A DNA stretch of 64,000 nt from Leishmania martiniquensis (lineage: Eukaryota > Euglenozoa > Kinetoplastea > Trypanosomatida > Trypanosomatidae), in the NCBI RefSeq assembly GCF_017916325.1, contig NC_090143.1, positions 186,001 through 250,000 on the forward strand, written 5' to 3'. The notes below the pieces were generated by a model. It did not search any database and had not been told where the DNA came from. It saw nothing but the letters and a program-made list of their open reading frames with translations. Numbering within the stretch: position 1 is the first letter of the stretch; every line of letters starts with the position of its first letter. This document shows, piece after piece, positions 40,717-51,187 of the stretch. The position numbers were made by a program, and so were the translations under genes.

Positions 40717-41547
40717 ATGCTCCGCAAGTCGGCTGTGCGGTGGGTGTGGCTCGGCGGCACCGGCTCCTCGCCGGCGCTCGGGCTCGACCTCCGCTCCCCC
40801 GCCGGGCAGTTCGTCAACGTCGTTCCGGAGGGCATGCAGCCGCGGCGTATGGCAGGTCACTTCAACGCCACGCCGCAGGCGAACAGCCTTGCCGCGACCC
40901 ACTACGCGCACACACCAGAGGTGCGGCACATGGCGGATGGCGCCGCGATGTCTCTCAGCGGACAGCGCACACCGCTGTTGAAGCCGACGCTCTCAAAATG
41001 GTCTCGCCAGCTCCGGTCCGACATCTACGACGAGCTGCTGAAGCTGCCGCTGCGCTATGCGCTTCACGACTTCCGCACACTGCAGGCACACATCCACGCT
41101 GTGCCGGACACCGTTATGAGTGCTGCTGACGGCGCGGCTGCGGGAGAGCGGCTGCCACCTGGCGTGTACCACGCCTCCGGCAGCCTCTCCTCTGAGTCGT
41201 CGGAGGCCCCGGCCTACTATGCAGTGGCAGGCCGAGACTCGGCTGTCGGCTATGCGCCACCGCTCGGCCCCGCCGACCCATTAGACGTCGTTCCCTTCTT
41301 TGTACACCGCACCAGCAATGGCCACCTCCCCGGCAAAGTTCACTCCATGAATGCCAAGACGCTGATGCCGGCCTTTTACATGCGGATTCAACAGATTGAA
41401 GGCGACATTTTCCGTTTCGAGGAGGAGCTGATGAAAATATTCCCGACCAAGAAGATCTTCCTCCGCAGCCACTCCGTATACGTGTACAACGTCAACTTGG
41501 ATGGCCGGGCTGTCCTGCACCACTGGCTCCTGGGGCTTGGATTCTAA
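40717..41547 (+). CDS. mL49: Mitochondrial large-subunit ribosomal protein mL49
   Basis: 276 residues from the ATG at 40717, which follows a pyrimidine-rich leader; upstream frame begins only at GTG. The N-terminus (MLRKSAVRWVWLGGTG) suits a mitochondrial presequence. The C-terminal domain, from about 190 to the end, matches the mL49/Img2 family: PFFVHRTSNGHLPGKV, then IQQIEGDIFRFEEEL, and the terminal signature HHWLLGLGF (family: a Trp-Leu pair and a final Gly-Phe). mL49 is a structural component of the mitochondrial large ribosomal subunit. The roughly 110 residues between presequence and domain are kinetoplastid-style extension, typical of their protein-rich mitoribosomes. Assignment rests on remembered human and yeast sequence patterns. 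Confidence 0.88.
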   Translation: MLRKSAVRWVWLGGTGSSPALGLDLRSPAGQFVNVVPEGMQPRRMAGHFNATPQANSLAATHYAHTPEVRHMADGAAMSLSGQRTPLLKPTLSKWSRQLRSDIYDELLKLPLRYALHDFRTLQAHIHAVPDTVMSAADGAAAGERLPPGVYHASGSLSSESSEAPAYYAVAGRDSAVGYAPPLGPADPLDVVPFFVHRTSNGHLPGKVHSMNAKTLMPAFYMRIQQIEGDIFRFEEELMKIFPTKKIFLRSHSVYVYNVNLDGRAVLHHWLLGLGF

Positions 41548-42381
41548 ATGTGCCACGTAAAAGGCCGAACGGTGTGTGGGGGGGGGGGCTCGCCATGGAT
41601 GAAGAGGGAAGGCAATGCGTTCCTGTATCGCACCTGCGCCACTGCTTCCCCCCCTCCCTCTCTCTCTTTGGTTCTCCTCCCTTTCGGCGGGCCCGCACTG
41701 CATGACGACAGCCGACGCATGCGTGAGCGTTTAAGTAGACACGAGTGGGATGCGCTCCTGTTGCGGCTGTGCTGTACGTTTCAGATCCGCTTGATGAGCG
41801 TTCCTTTCACGAATCGTTGGCGGGCCATGGCGCAGGTGACGGTGCCGGTAGGCGCATGAAGCATCAGCGAGGGTGGCGGAGAGGGTGGGCGGAACGGCGA
41901 AGCGGCAAGGCGCTGAAGTGCTTTCTCAGAAGGCACAAAGATCAGCAGCTTGCCTCAGCTGCTGCCCCCCCTCCTCCTCCTCTCTCCTCCACTACCCCTT
42001 CCCTCTGCTCAGTCTCCTTTGACCGCATTCGGCTCGTTGCCTCTTGCGCGCCGGCTACTCGAGGGTCTGCTACAGATGCAAACATAGGCGTGCAACCCTC
42101 TCTCGTCAGCCTCACTGATTCACCTTCTCTCCCCACCCCAACCTCTTCCTCTCCTGATCTACATGTCCTGCTTCTTGGGCAGGGCCGTCGTCAATATCAC
42201 TAGCCCCATACCTCCCTCCCCCTTGCACACACACACACACGCAGGCGTACAAATATATTAAAAAGGCGAAGGAGCCCGCGAAAGTCTGTCGAGGAGCCCT
42301 TTCGATTGTCTCTCTCTCTCTGAGTGTGTGTGAAGAGAACCTCGCATCGCCTCACCACCACTGTTTTTCCTCCCCAGTCTC
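41548..42381. other. Intergenic spacer
   Basis: No gene seen. A G-run of 11 lies at 41578-41588, C/T blocks at 41648-41685 and 41966-42010, and a CA repeat at 42226-42242. A CT tract at 42307-42321 precedes AG at 42323-42324; a second AG at 42376-42377 ends a T/C tract only four bases before the ATG. Confidence 0.55.
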
Positions 42382-43020
42382 ATGGTGTCCTCCGCAGGGG
42401 CGCGCACACAGCAACGTTGCGGTGTCACACTCACGCTGCGTTGCGTGACTGCCGCATGGTGCTTACTGTACATGATGACGTCGAGAGCGACGATGGCTGT
42501 TGCACAAGGCTCGGCCTCCGCCAGCACAGGTACCTGCAGCTACACAATCTGGACACCCACGCATCCACCTGCAGAGGTCCCACCCACCGTCTACCCGCCC
42601 GGTGCCGTAGCATATCAGCGGCAAACCCACAAAGCCCCGCCGGAGAACTTCTTCATCTCGAATTGGTGCGTCGGCGTCATCCTCATCCTATGTGCCGTCT
42701 GTGGCTTCTACATCCTACTGGCCGCCCGTATCCTCTACCACTTGGACTTGTATGCGCAGCATCAAGCGCAGAAGGTGGTGGCAGCTTCGTATGTTACGAA
42801 GGGCAACTTCCACTTCGACGGCAAGGACGCGCATGGCAAGCAGTTGCGGGCGAGCGGGTTGAACGAGCAGCGTGTGTCAGGCTCACGTGGTGGCTCGCCT
42901 AGCTTTGTGCCATCCCTCTCGCACAGCACTGGCAGCTCATCGTACGAGGACAGTAGCGATAGCGGGAGCCCGACGGACGACGATGACAACATCATTCAGA
43001 TCAACCCCTTACAGCGCTAA
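42382..43020 (+). CDS. Small single-pass membrane protein, unrecognised
   Basis: 212 residues from the ATG at 42382. A hydrophobic N-terminus with basic residues (about 1-42, core near 15-32) looks like a signal peptide or signal anchor. A short Ser/Thr/Pro-rich exposed region of about 50 residues contains HPPAEVPPTVYPPG. A clear transmembrane helix at about 95-117 (WCVGVILILCAVCGFYILL) follows. The tail of about 95 residues is polar, Ser-rich and acidic near its end (SSYEDSSDSG, DDDDN). No catalytic motif. It is a plausible surface or endomembrane protein, and its tail offers likely phosphorylation sites. It sits just upstream of the amastin array but shows no amastin signature. Confidence 0.8.
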   Translation: MVSSAGARTQQRCGVTLTLRCVTAAWCLLYMMTSRATMAVAQGSASASTGTCSYTIWTPTHPPAEVPPTVYPPGAVAYQRQTHKAPPENFFISNWCVGVILILCAVCGFYILLAARILYHLDLYAQHQAQKVVAASYVTKGNFHFDGKDAHGKQLRASGLNEQRVSGSRGGSPSFVPSLSHSTGSSSYEDSSDSGSPTDDDDNIIQINPLQR

Positions 43021-44474
43021 GCCCAAAAGCAGCTGTGATGGATGCGAGAAAGGGCAAGCCGAAGCAAAAGTGGAAGGGTATGCGGGAAGATGGGAGCAGG
43101 CGTGGTGAGCGAGCCGCGGCAGAAAAGAGGCGGTAGGGTAAAAAAGGGGGGGAGGGGTCGGCGAGCTCCCATGCAGGTTGCCCCCGATGAGGCGGTTGTG
43201 TGCTGATGTCTCCGCCATGCCTGTCGAGTCACTGTGTTTGATGCGCATGTCTGCGTGCAGATTTCGCCTCCCGCCGCCGCCGCCCATCCACCCCCCTTCC
43301 CTCTCTTTTCCTTTGATGCTATATGCCTCTTATCCTCCGCGCGCTCGTCACGGCTGGTCCTGTAGCCCACTCCATTTCGCCTCCCCCGGAAGGTCCTCCG
43401 TCTGTGTAGGTGCGCGTGCAAAGTCTCTGGGCGTGTATTCTAGTGCGCTGCCCACACATGCGCACCACCACCCCTCATCCCTTTCAGCTCCACTCGCCCT
43501 GGCGCACCTCCGACGCGCATACACGGGCGGAGGCAATCCTCGCTATTCCTGAAGGTGACGCATTCTTTCACCTACAGGTCCACCGCTGCGATGTACGAAG
43601 TGCAGCGCGCCTCTCCGCCACGTCCCATTACGGCAAAGACAGCTAAAGGTTCCACCAGCGAGAAGAAACAAACACCGCACCGCACCACACTCATGCAGCG
43701 CAAGCGACAGCCTCCACCGCTTTCCGCCCACATGCGTTTCAGTCCTTGTCGGACTCTTGCCATCCACATCGAGAGCGCCCCAACCGCACACAAGAACGCG
43801 ACCGTGCACCGGAGGCCCCAGCTTGCCTGGTGCACCCCCCCTAATATGTGCACATTCTTCATTTTTTTTCTTATCTGCTGCTCTTTGGCACAGCTCCTCC
43901 GCTTGCTCACCCGTCTCCCCAACTCGCGCATGATTCACACAGGCGCACGTTGAAAAACGCACGAACACAAGAAAGAATCGGCGACAAACGCGACGCGGTG
44001 TGTCACGCAGCAGCAGCGGCACAAATCACTCTCGTCCCCCTTTCTATGCTTCTTCGCGCTGCCGCTACGGTGTGCCTCTCGCCTCCGCTGGCCTTTCCCC
44101 AGCCCCCCCCTCTGCGCTTCTGTGCGCCTGCCAGTAGACGGCTCATGCGCACCTGCCTTGGGCGTCGTGCGGTCCCACTCCCCAGTATGCCCCCTCGACC
44201 CCTATTCCACCCCCCACATCCTCTGACCCTCTCTCCTCTTTCTCCCGCTGCTGCTCACTCCTCCCTTCCCCTCACTTCGCTTCGGCGCACGGCCGTGCAC
44301 GGCACCACGCGTAGACGCACACACCGCAGCCACGATAGCCGCCACCCACGGGCCCACTCTCCTCCGCGCACCCCCACCTACCCATCCTCGCATCGCAGCC
44401 CTCCCGCCATTCCTTCACCTGTCCACCACCACCACCCACCCAGTCCCCCATCTCAGCTCCCGTCTGTGGCGACA
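43021..44474. other. Intergenic spacer leading into the amastin array
   Basis: No confident gene seen; a 120-codon frame at 43591-43953 is discussed in the findings. A T-rich tract at about 43857-43890 ending in AG at 43892-43893 is a strong acceptor candidate. From about 44273 to the ATG the sequence is nearly identical to the region just upstream of the array amastins, so it is the first copy of that shared leader. C/T blocks occur at 44215-44275. Confidence 0.55.
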
Positions 44475-45041
44475 ATGGCGTGCATCATTGGTCTGATCGT
44501 CTTCACTGTTGTGCAGCTAATTGCACTTCTCTTTCTGCTAGTGGCTACGCCGATTGACATGTTCCGAGATAGGACGACGGACAGGTTCGGCGACGGGCCT
44601 TGCCTGACGCTCTGGGGTGCTAAGGATAATTGTCATCACATTAAGTACACTTTATCGATATCGGAAGTGACGGAGACCTGCCGGAATCGCCGCAGACTCT
44701 TTGTGAGCTCTCAGGTGTTCATTCTGCTGTCTTTGGGCTTTTTCGCGATAAAAATTCTCTTGGGTGTACTGGCGCTCTTTTGCTGCCCGTGGATGCGCTG
44801 GGTGTGCCTCGCCCTCAACATTGTGAGCAGCGTGACCGTTCTCGTTGTATGGGTACTGACGCTGGTGACCTACTTCAATGAGAGTGAGGGCAACTGCGTG
44901 AAGCTATCGGAGACTTCGGTTCTCGGCTCCGGATTCGTTCTGCTCGTGCTGTCGTGGGTACTCACCGTCATCAATATTATTATCCTGTTGGTAACGTCCA
45001 GCAATACAAGCGCGAATGCGGCCCCGAAGCAGCCGTCGTAG
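44475..45041 (+). CDS. Amastin-like surface protein, divergent first copy (C)
   Basis: 188 residues. Amastins are small four-helix surface glycoproteins of trypanosomatids, abundant in the intracellular amastigote stage; their molecular role is unsettled. Hydrophobic segments lie at about 4-26, 82-106, 108-133 and 155-177. The large loop between helices one and two carries the amastin signature CLTLWGAKDNC (residues 43-53), which fits the published consensus as I remember it. The start is in a context (GACAATGGCG) shared by all array copies, and the preceding 200 bases are almost identical to theirs, but the coding sequence differs clearly from types A and B. The tail of about 12 residues is hydrophilic (SNTSANAAPKQPS). 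The reading frame is open far upstream, but this is leader sequence. Confidence 0.95.
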   Translation: MACIIGLIVFTVVQLIALLFLLVATPIDMFRDRTTDRFGDGPCLTLWGAKDNCHHIKYTLSISEVTETCRNRRRLFVSSQVFILLSLGFFAIKILLGVLALFCCPWMRWVCLALNIVSSVTVLVVWVLTLVTYFNESEGNCVKLSETSVLGSGFVLLVLSWVLTVINIIILLVTSSNTSANAAPKQPS

Positions 45042-46636
45042 AGGACGCCCGACCCTTAGACGCTACTGGCGCACGAGCCACACAGTAGCGCACGCCAACA
45101 CACAGAGCCTCGGGCGCAGGCTGCCCAAGAGGCAGTCCACCACAGAAAGCAGCCGTGCAAGCGGCAGGTTCTCCACTCGGTCGTCTCTGCCTCCGATGCG
45201 CTCAAAAAAAGCCTCGCTGTCCTCTCTCCGGCAGCCATTGGCCCCTCCCCTCCTCCCGCGCGCCCCCTGCGCACTGTGCGGATATTTTCTCAGCCGCGTC
45301 GGGCGGAGTGCCGCGCGCAGTGCCCACGCCGAGTGATCGTTTTGCTCCTTTGCTGTTTTGTCTTCCCTCTGACTCACGCCTCATGGCATTTTCTCTCTCC
45401 CTCTCCCTGCGTCGCATCATTTCGGCCTGACGTGTGCCGAGGGCCACGCCCACGTGGCGCTGCCAGGCCCGCCCACGACACCCCCTGTGTCTTCCCCAGC
45501 CTTCCGACGCCATCTTCTTTATTTCCGCCTGTTCCCTTCGACTGTGCTTTGCTCCCCAGCGCCGTTCCCTCCCTTCCCCCTGCAGTGCTTCCGTTTCTCC
45601 TGTCAATAGTTTCGTTGCTCAGTGGCATCACTGTATAAGCCCCACGGCCCCTCCTCCCCCCTCCCCAGCGTGAGGCGGCACCACCCCGCCTGGTGAGCGG
45701 CTGAGAGGGCAGCGCGGCGCACGAGCCTAGTGCGAGGGGTCTCCGAGGGTCCTGACCCGAGGTCGGCCAGCCTCCTCCTCGAGCGCCTCGGGTGCGCACG
45801 ACAGACGCCACCGCCTGCGCCCTCGAGCTGGTAATGAACGCGTAGAGTGCATCCGCGGAAGAGTCGCCGAGGGACAGGGATGCAGGCGTGGTGCAGCCGT
45901 CACGGGGCGTCACACGGTGGTGTGTGTGCCGGCTCTCACGCGGCGGGGTGGAGACGCGGAAATACGGATCTATTTCAGTGCCTCCGGCAGAGGGCCGCAG
46001 TAAAAAGCGGCAAACCACAATGGGAGTGCACACACACACACACAAACACCAAAACAAACGGCAGCGCCTCACATCACCGCCCTCTCCTCCCCCCTCTTCT
46101 CTGTGCGGGCCTGAGTGGGCGCCGTCTGTCTGTGTGTATGCGCCTCTTCTTATGCTTCGCTTCTGTGTGTGCTTTCTCTGATTCGAACGACGTCTCGCTG
46201 CGCGTGTGTAATACTGAGCGTTGCTCTCCGACTCGCCTGCGCCCAGGAGCGGCGCCGCCACTGCCAGGGCTCTCTCGACGCCCTCCACCGCTCCCCTTCC
46301 CAGCCGGAAGGGCCGGGGGCGCCCTTGCCGCTGCCAGTGGCGGGGCTGTGCCCTCTGGCGACACAGCCCCCACCCCACCCCCATTCATCTGACCCCTCTT
46401 CTCTGCTGTGCCTCCTGCTTTCTCGCCGCCCCCTCACCGCGCTTCGGCGCACGGCCGTGCACGGCACCACGCGTAGACGCACACACCGCAGCCACGATAG
46501 CCGCCACCCACGGGCCCACTCTCCTCCGCGCACCCCCACCTACCCATCCTCGCATCGCAGCCCTCCCGCCATTCCTTCACCTGTCCACCACCACCACCCA
46601 CCCAGTCCCCCATCTCAGCTCCCGTCTGTGGCGACA
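45042..46636. repeat. Amastin spacer 1 (after C, before A1)
   Basis: The 3' flank of C is partly unique, then shares short blocks with the array (45270-45375, and about 60 bp of element Y at 45421-45480). It continues with the type-1 junction (from about 45590), element X at 45677-45924, the type-1 leader with a CA repeat, and the common leader Z (from about 46100 to the ATG). No gene seen. Confidence 0.75.
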
Positions 46637-47164
46637 ATGGCGTGCGGGGTCGGAGTTGCTCTCTTCGCGGTGCTGCAGTTCATCGCCTTCTTGTTTGTGC
46701 TGATCGCTACGCCGATTGACATGTTCCGCGTAAGAGGCGAGGACAGGTTCGGCAACACACTTTGCCTGACACTGTGGGGCGAAAAGGAGCAATGCTACAG
46801 TGCCCGGTTCACCAGAAAAACGGAGGACCTGTGGAGCGCTTGCCGGAATCGCCTCAACCTCTTCCGCGCTGCTGAGGCCTTTGCACTCATCTCCATCGTC
46901 GTCTTCGGGCTGTCGTCGCTTCTCGGCTTCATTCTCCTGTGCTGCTGTGGCTGCTTGCGCTGGGTGTGCCTCGCGCTCAACGTCTTGGGTATCGGCACCC
47001 TGGCCGTTGTATGGGCGGCCATGGTGGTGTCGTACTACAAGGATGACACGACTGCGTGTCGGAGGCTAAGCCTTACCTTCCGCTTCGGCTTTGGGTTCCT
47101 CCTCTTCGTGGTGGCCTGGAGCCTCGATATCATCAACATCTTTCTGTTGCTGGTTCCCTGCTAG
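46637..47164 (+). CDS. Amastin-like surface protein, type A copy 1
   Basis: 175 residues, four hydrophobic segments (about 5-26, 79-103, 106-131, 150-173) with a polar loop between the first two. The signature region is CLTLWGEKEQC (43-53): the tenth position is Gln, whereas the remembered amastin consensus has Asp, Glu, Asn or Thr there. The protein ends in LLLVPC immediately after helix four, so type A has essentially no cytoplasmic tail, and the terminal Cys could be acylated. It encodes the same protein as the other four A copies. The frame stays open through about 170 codons of leader upstream, but the conserved ATG context marks the start. Confidence 0.95.
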   Translation: MACGVGVALFAVLQFIAFLFVLIATPIDMFRVRGEDRFGNTLCLTLWGEKEQCYSARFTRKTEDLWSACRNRLNLFRAAEAFALISIVVFGLSSLLGFILLCCCGCLRWVCLALNVLGIGTLAVVWAAMVVSYYKDDTTACRRLSLTFRFGFGFLLFVVAWSLDIINIFLLLVPC

Positions 47165-48912
47165 GTTGCGGGGCTCTGGTGAGCGTGGAGAGGCGCCAGC
47201 ATAGGCCAGTCGAGCGGGGCCGGATGCGAGGCCGAGGGCAGCTGGAGTGCGGCGCCGCTCGCGTGTGGTCGAGGCGGTGCAGCGGTGCCCTCACACACCC
47301 CAGCACGCATCCGCGGTCGCCGCCCTCGTTGACGTGTCTCGCGCAGTGCGTTTCGCCCTCCCGCGCGCCCCCTGCGCACTGTGCGGATATTTTCCCAGTC
47401 GCGTCGGGCGGAGTGCCGCGCGCAGTGCCCACGCCGAGTGATCGTTTTGCTCCTTTGCTGTTTTGTCTTCCCTCTGACTGACTTCTCACGTCTTTTCCTC
47501 TGCGCGCGTGTGCTGCCTCTCTTCGGCCTGCAGTGTGCCGAGGGCGCCGCCCACGTGGCGCTGCCAGGCCCGCCCACCTCCTCTGCCCCCGCCACCCCCC
47601 TCGATGCCACCGGCCTCTTCCCCACCCCTGACGCCCGCCCGGTGTTCCCTCGGCGATGGGAAAGGACGAATGGAGCAGCGGGTCGACGGCACCGCCGCCG
47701 CGCGCCGGAACATCGGCGGGGGGAGCGCGGAGGAGGAGAGGGCGGCGAGGGGTGCGTGCAACGCACTGGCCCAACGGGCGGGCAGGGCGCAGTGCGACAC
47801 CGCAGCGGCTCGCGAACACATTGTGCGCCGCCTCTGCGCCCTCGCCCCCACCCCCTTGCGTTTCTGTTTCTCCTGTCAATAGTTTCGTTGCTCAGTGGCA
47901 TCACTGTATAAGCCCCACGGCCCCTCCTCCCCCCTCCCCAGCGTGAGGCGGCACCACCCCGCCTGGTGAGCGGCTGAGAGGGCAGCGCGGCGCACGAGGC
48001 TAGTGCGAGGGGTCTCCGAGGGTCCTGACCCGAGGTCGGCCAGCCTCCTCCTCGAGCGCCTCGGGTGCGCACGACAGACGCCACCGCCTGCGCCCTCGAG
48101 CTGGTAATGAACGCGTAGAGTGCATCCGCGGAAGAGTCGCCGAGGGACAGGGATGCAGGCGTGGTGCAGCCGTCACGGGGCGTCACACGGTGGTGTGTGT
48201 GCCGGCTCTCACGCGGCGGGGTGGAGACGCGGAAATACGGATCTATTTCAGTGCCTCCGGCAGAGGGCCGCAGTAAAAAGCGGCAAACCACAATGGGAGT
48301 GCACACACACACACACAAACACCAAAACAAACGGCAGCGCCTCACATCACCGCCCTCTCCTCCCCCCTCTTCTCTGTGCGGGCCTGAGTGGGCGCCGTCT
48401 GTCTGTGTGTATGCGCCTCTTCTTATGCTTCGCTTCTGTGTGTGCTTTCTCTGATTCGAACGACGTCTCGCTGCGCGTGTGTAATACTGAGCGTTGCTCT
48501 CCGACTCGCCTGCGCCCAGGAGCGGCGCCGCCACTGCCAGGGCTCTCTCGACGCCCTCCACCGCTCCCCCTTCCCAGCCGGAAGGGCCGGGGGCGCCCTT
48601 GCCGCTGCCAGTGGCGGGGCTGTGCCCTCTGGCGACACAGCCCCCCACCCCACCCCCATTCATCTGACCCCCTCTTCTCTGCTGTGCCTCCTGCTTTCTC
48701 GCCGCCCCCTCACCGCGCTTCGGCGCACGGCCGTGCACGGCACCACGCGTAGACGCACACACCGCAGCCACGATAGCCGCCACCCACGGGCCCACTCTCC
48801 TCCGCGCACCCCCACCTACCCATCCTCGCATCGCAGCCCTCCCGCCATTCCTTCACCTGTCCACCACCACCACCCACCCAGTCCCCCATCTCAGCTCCCG
48901 TCTGTGGCGACA
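47165..48912. repeat. Amastin spacer 2 (after A1, before A2)
   Basis: Order of modules: A-type 3' flank (47165-47524), element Y (about 47525-47842), type-1 junction (47843-47949), element X (47950-48197), type-1 leader with a CA repeat near 48302-48318, then common leader Z to the ATG. No gene seen. The long antisense frames here are compositional. Confidence 0.75.
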
Positions 48913-49440
48913 ATGGCGTGCGGGGTCGGAGTTGCTCTCTTCGCGGTGCTGCAGTTCATCGCCTTCTTGTTTGTGCTGATCGCTACGCCGATTGACATGT
49001 TCCGCGTAAGAGGCGAGGACAGGTTCGGCAACACACTTTGCCTGACACTGTGGGGCGAAAAGGAGCAATGCTACAGTGCCCGGTTCACCAGAAAAACGGA
49101 GGACCTGTGGAGCGCTTGCCGGAATCGCCTCAACCTCTTCCGCGCTGCTGAGGCCTTTGCACTCATCTCCATCGTCGTCTTCGGGCTGTCGTCGCTTCTC
49201 GGCTTCATTCTCCTGTGCTGCTGTGGCTGCTTGCGCTGGGTGTGCCTCGCGCTCAACGTCTTGGGTATCGGCACCCTGGCCGTTGTATGGGCGGCCATGG
49301 TGGTGTCGTACTACAAGGATGACACGACTGCGTGTCGGAGGCTAAGCCTTACCTTCCGCTTCGGCTTTGGGTTCCTCCTCTTCGTGGTGGCCTGGAGCCT
49401 CGATATCATCAACATCTTTCTGTTGCTGGTTCCCTGCTAG
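48913..49440 (+). CDS. Amastin-like surface protein, type A copy 2
   Basis: Encodes the same 175-residue protein as A1, with no base difference noticed between the two coding sequences by eye. Topology and signature are as described for A1. Its 3' flank differs from A1 by one extra G in a run just after the stop. Confidence 0.95.
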   Translation: MACGVGVALFAVLQFIAFLFVLIATPIDMFRVRGEDRFGNTLCLTLWGEKEQCYSARFTRKTEDLWSACRNRLNLFRAAEAFALISIVVFGLSSLLGFILLCCCGCLRWVCLALNVLGIGTLAVVWAAMVVSYYKDDTTACRRLSLTFRFGFGFLLFVVAWSLDIINIFLLLVPC

Positions 49441-51187
49441 GTTGCGGGGGCTCTGGTGAGCGTGGAGAGGCGCCAGCATAGGCCAGTCGAGCGGGGCCGG
49501 ATGCGAGGCCGAGGGCAGCTGGAGTGCGGCGCCGCTCGCGTGTGGTCGAGGCGGTGCAGCGGTGCCCTCACACACCCCAGCACGCATCCGCGGTCGCCGC
49601 CCTCGTTGACGTGTCTCGCGCAGTGCGTTTCGCCCTCCCGCGCGCCCCCTGCGCACTGTGCGGATATTTTCCCAGTCGCGTCGGGCGGAGTGCCGCGCGC
49701 AGTGCCCACGCCGAGTGATCGTTTTGCTCCTTTGCTGTTTTGTCTTCCCTCTGACTGACTTCTCACGTCTTTTCCTCTGCGCGCGTGTGCTGCCTCTCTT
49801 CGGCCTGCAGTGTGCCGAGGGCGCCGCCCACGTGGCGCTGCCAGGCCCGCCCACCTCCTCTGCCCCCGCCACCCCCCTCGATGCCACCGGCCTCTTCCCC
49901 ACCCCTGACGCCCGCCCGGTGTTCCCTCGGCGATGGGAAAGGACGAATGGAGCAGCGGGTCGACGGCACCGCCGCCGCGCGCCGGAACATCGGCGGGGGG
50001 AGCGCGGAGGAGGAGAGGGCGGCGAGGGGTGCGTGCAACGCACTGGCCCAACGGGCGGGCAGGGCGCAGTGCGACACCGCAGCGGCTCGCGAACACATTG
50101 TGCGCCGCCTCTGCGCCCTCGCCCCCACCCCCTTGCGTTTCTGTTTCTCCTGTCAATAGTTTCGTTGCTCAGTGGCATCACTGTATAAGCCCCACGGCCC
50201 CTCCTCCCCCCTCCCCAGCGTGAGGCGGCACCACCCCGCCTGGTGAGCGGCTGAGAGGGCAGCGCGGCGCACGAGGCTAGTGCGAGGGGTCTCCGAGGGT
50301 CCTGACCCGAGGTCGGCCAGCCTCCTCCTCGAGCGCCTCGGGTGCGCACGACAGACGCCACCGCCTGCGCCCTCGAGCTGGTAATGAACGCGTAGAGTGC
50401 ATCCGCGGAAGAGTCGCCGAGGGACAGGGATGCAGGCGTGGTGCAGCCGTCACGGGGCGTCACACGGTGGTGTGTGTGCCGGCTCTCACGCGGCGGGGTG
50501 GAGACGCGGAAATACGGATCTATTTCAGTGCCTCCGGCAGAGGGCCGCAGTAAAAGCGGCAAACCACAATGGGAGTGCACACACACACACACAAACACCA
50601 AAACAAACGGCAGCGCCTCACATCACCGCCCTCTCCTCCCCCCTCTTCTCTGTGCGGGCCTGAGTGGGCGCCGTCTGTCTGTGTGTATGCGCCTCTTCTT
50701 ATGCTTCGCTTCTGTGTGTGCTTTCTCTGATTCGAACGACGTCTCGCTGCGCGTGTGTAATACTGAGCGTTGCTCTCCGACTCGCCTGCGCCCAGGAGCG
50801 GCGCCGCCACTGCCAGGGCTCTCTCGACGCCCTCCACCGCTCCCCCTTCCCAGCCGGAAGGGCCGGGGGCGCCCTTGCCGCTGCCAGTGGCGGGGCTGTG
50901 CCCTCTGGCGACACAGCCCCCACCCCACCCCCATTCATCTGACCCCCTCTTCTCTGCTGTGCCTCCTGCTTTCTCGCCGCCCCCTCACCGCGCTTCGGCG
51001 CACGGCCGTGCACGGCACCACGCGTAGACGCACACACCGCAGCCACGATAGCCGCCACCCACGGGCCCACTCTCCTCCGCGCACCCCCACCTACCCATCC
51101 TCGCATCGCAGCCCTCCCGCCATTCCTTCACCTGTCCACCACCACCACCCACCCAGTCCCCCATCTCAGCTCCCGTCTGTGGCGACA
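49441..51187. repeat. Amastin spacer 3 (after A2, before B1)
   Basis: A-type 3' flank, Y (about 49801-50119), type-1 junction, X (50227-50474), type-1 leader, Z. The A-run after the conserved CGCAGT near 50550 is one base shorter than in the other type-1 leaders. Although it precedes a B gene, the leader is the same as that of A genes. No gene seen. Confidence 0.75.

Noticed and set aside
46175..46195. Sequence resembling a tRNA B-box on the - strand (GTTCGAATC), repeated in each leader
   Set aside because: Flanking bases do not form a T-stem, and no acceptor or anticodon arms are visible.
46115..46636. N-terminal extensions of amastins through the leader
   Set aside because: The frame is open by composition only. 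The leader encodes Pro/His/Ser/Thr low complexity, contains splice-like tracts, and the amastin fold begins at the conserved MAC.
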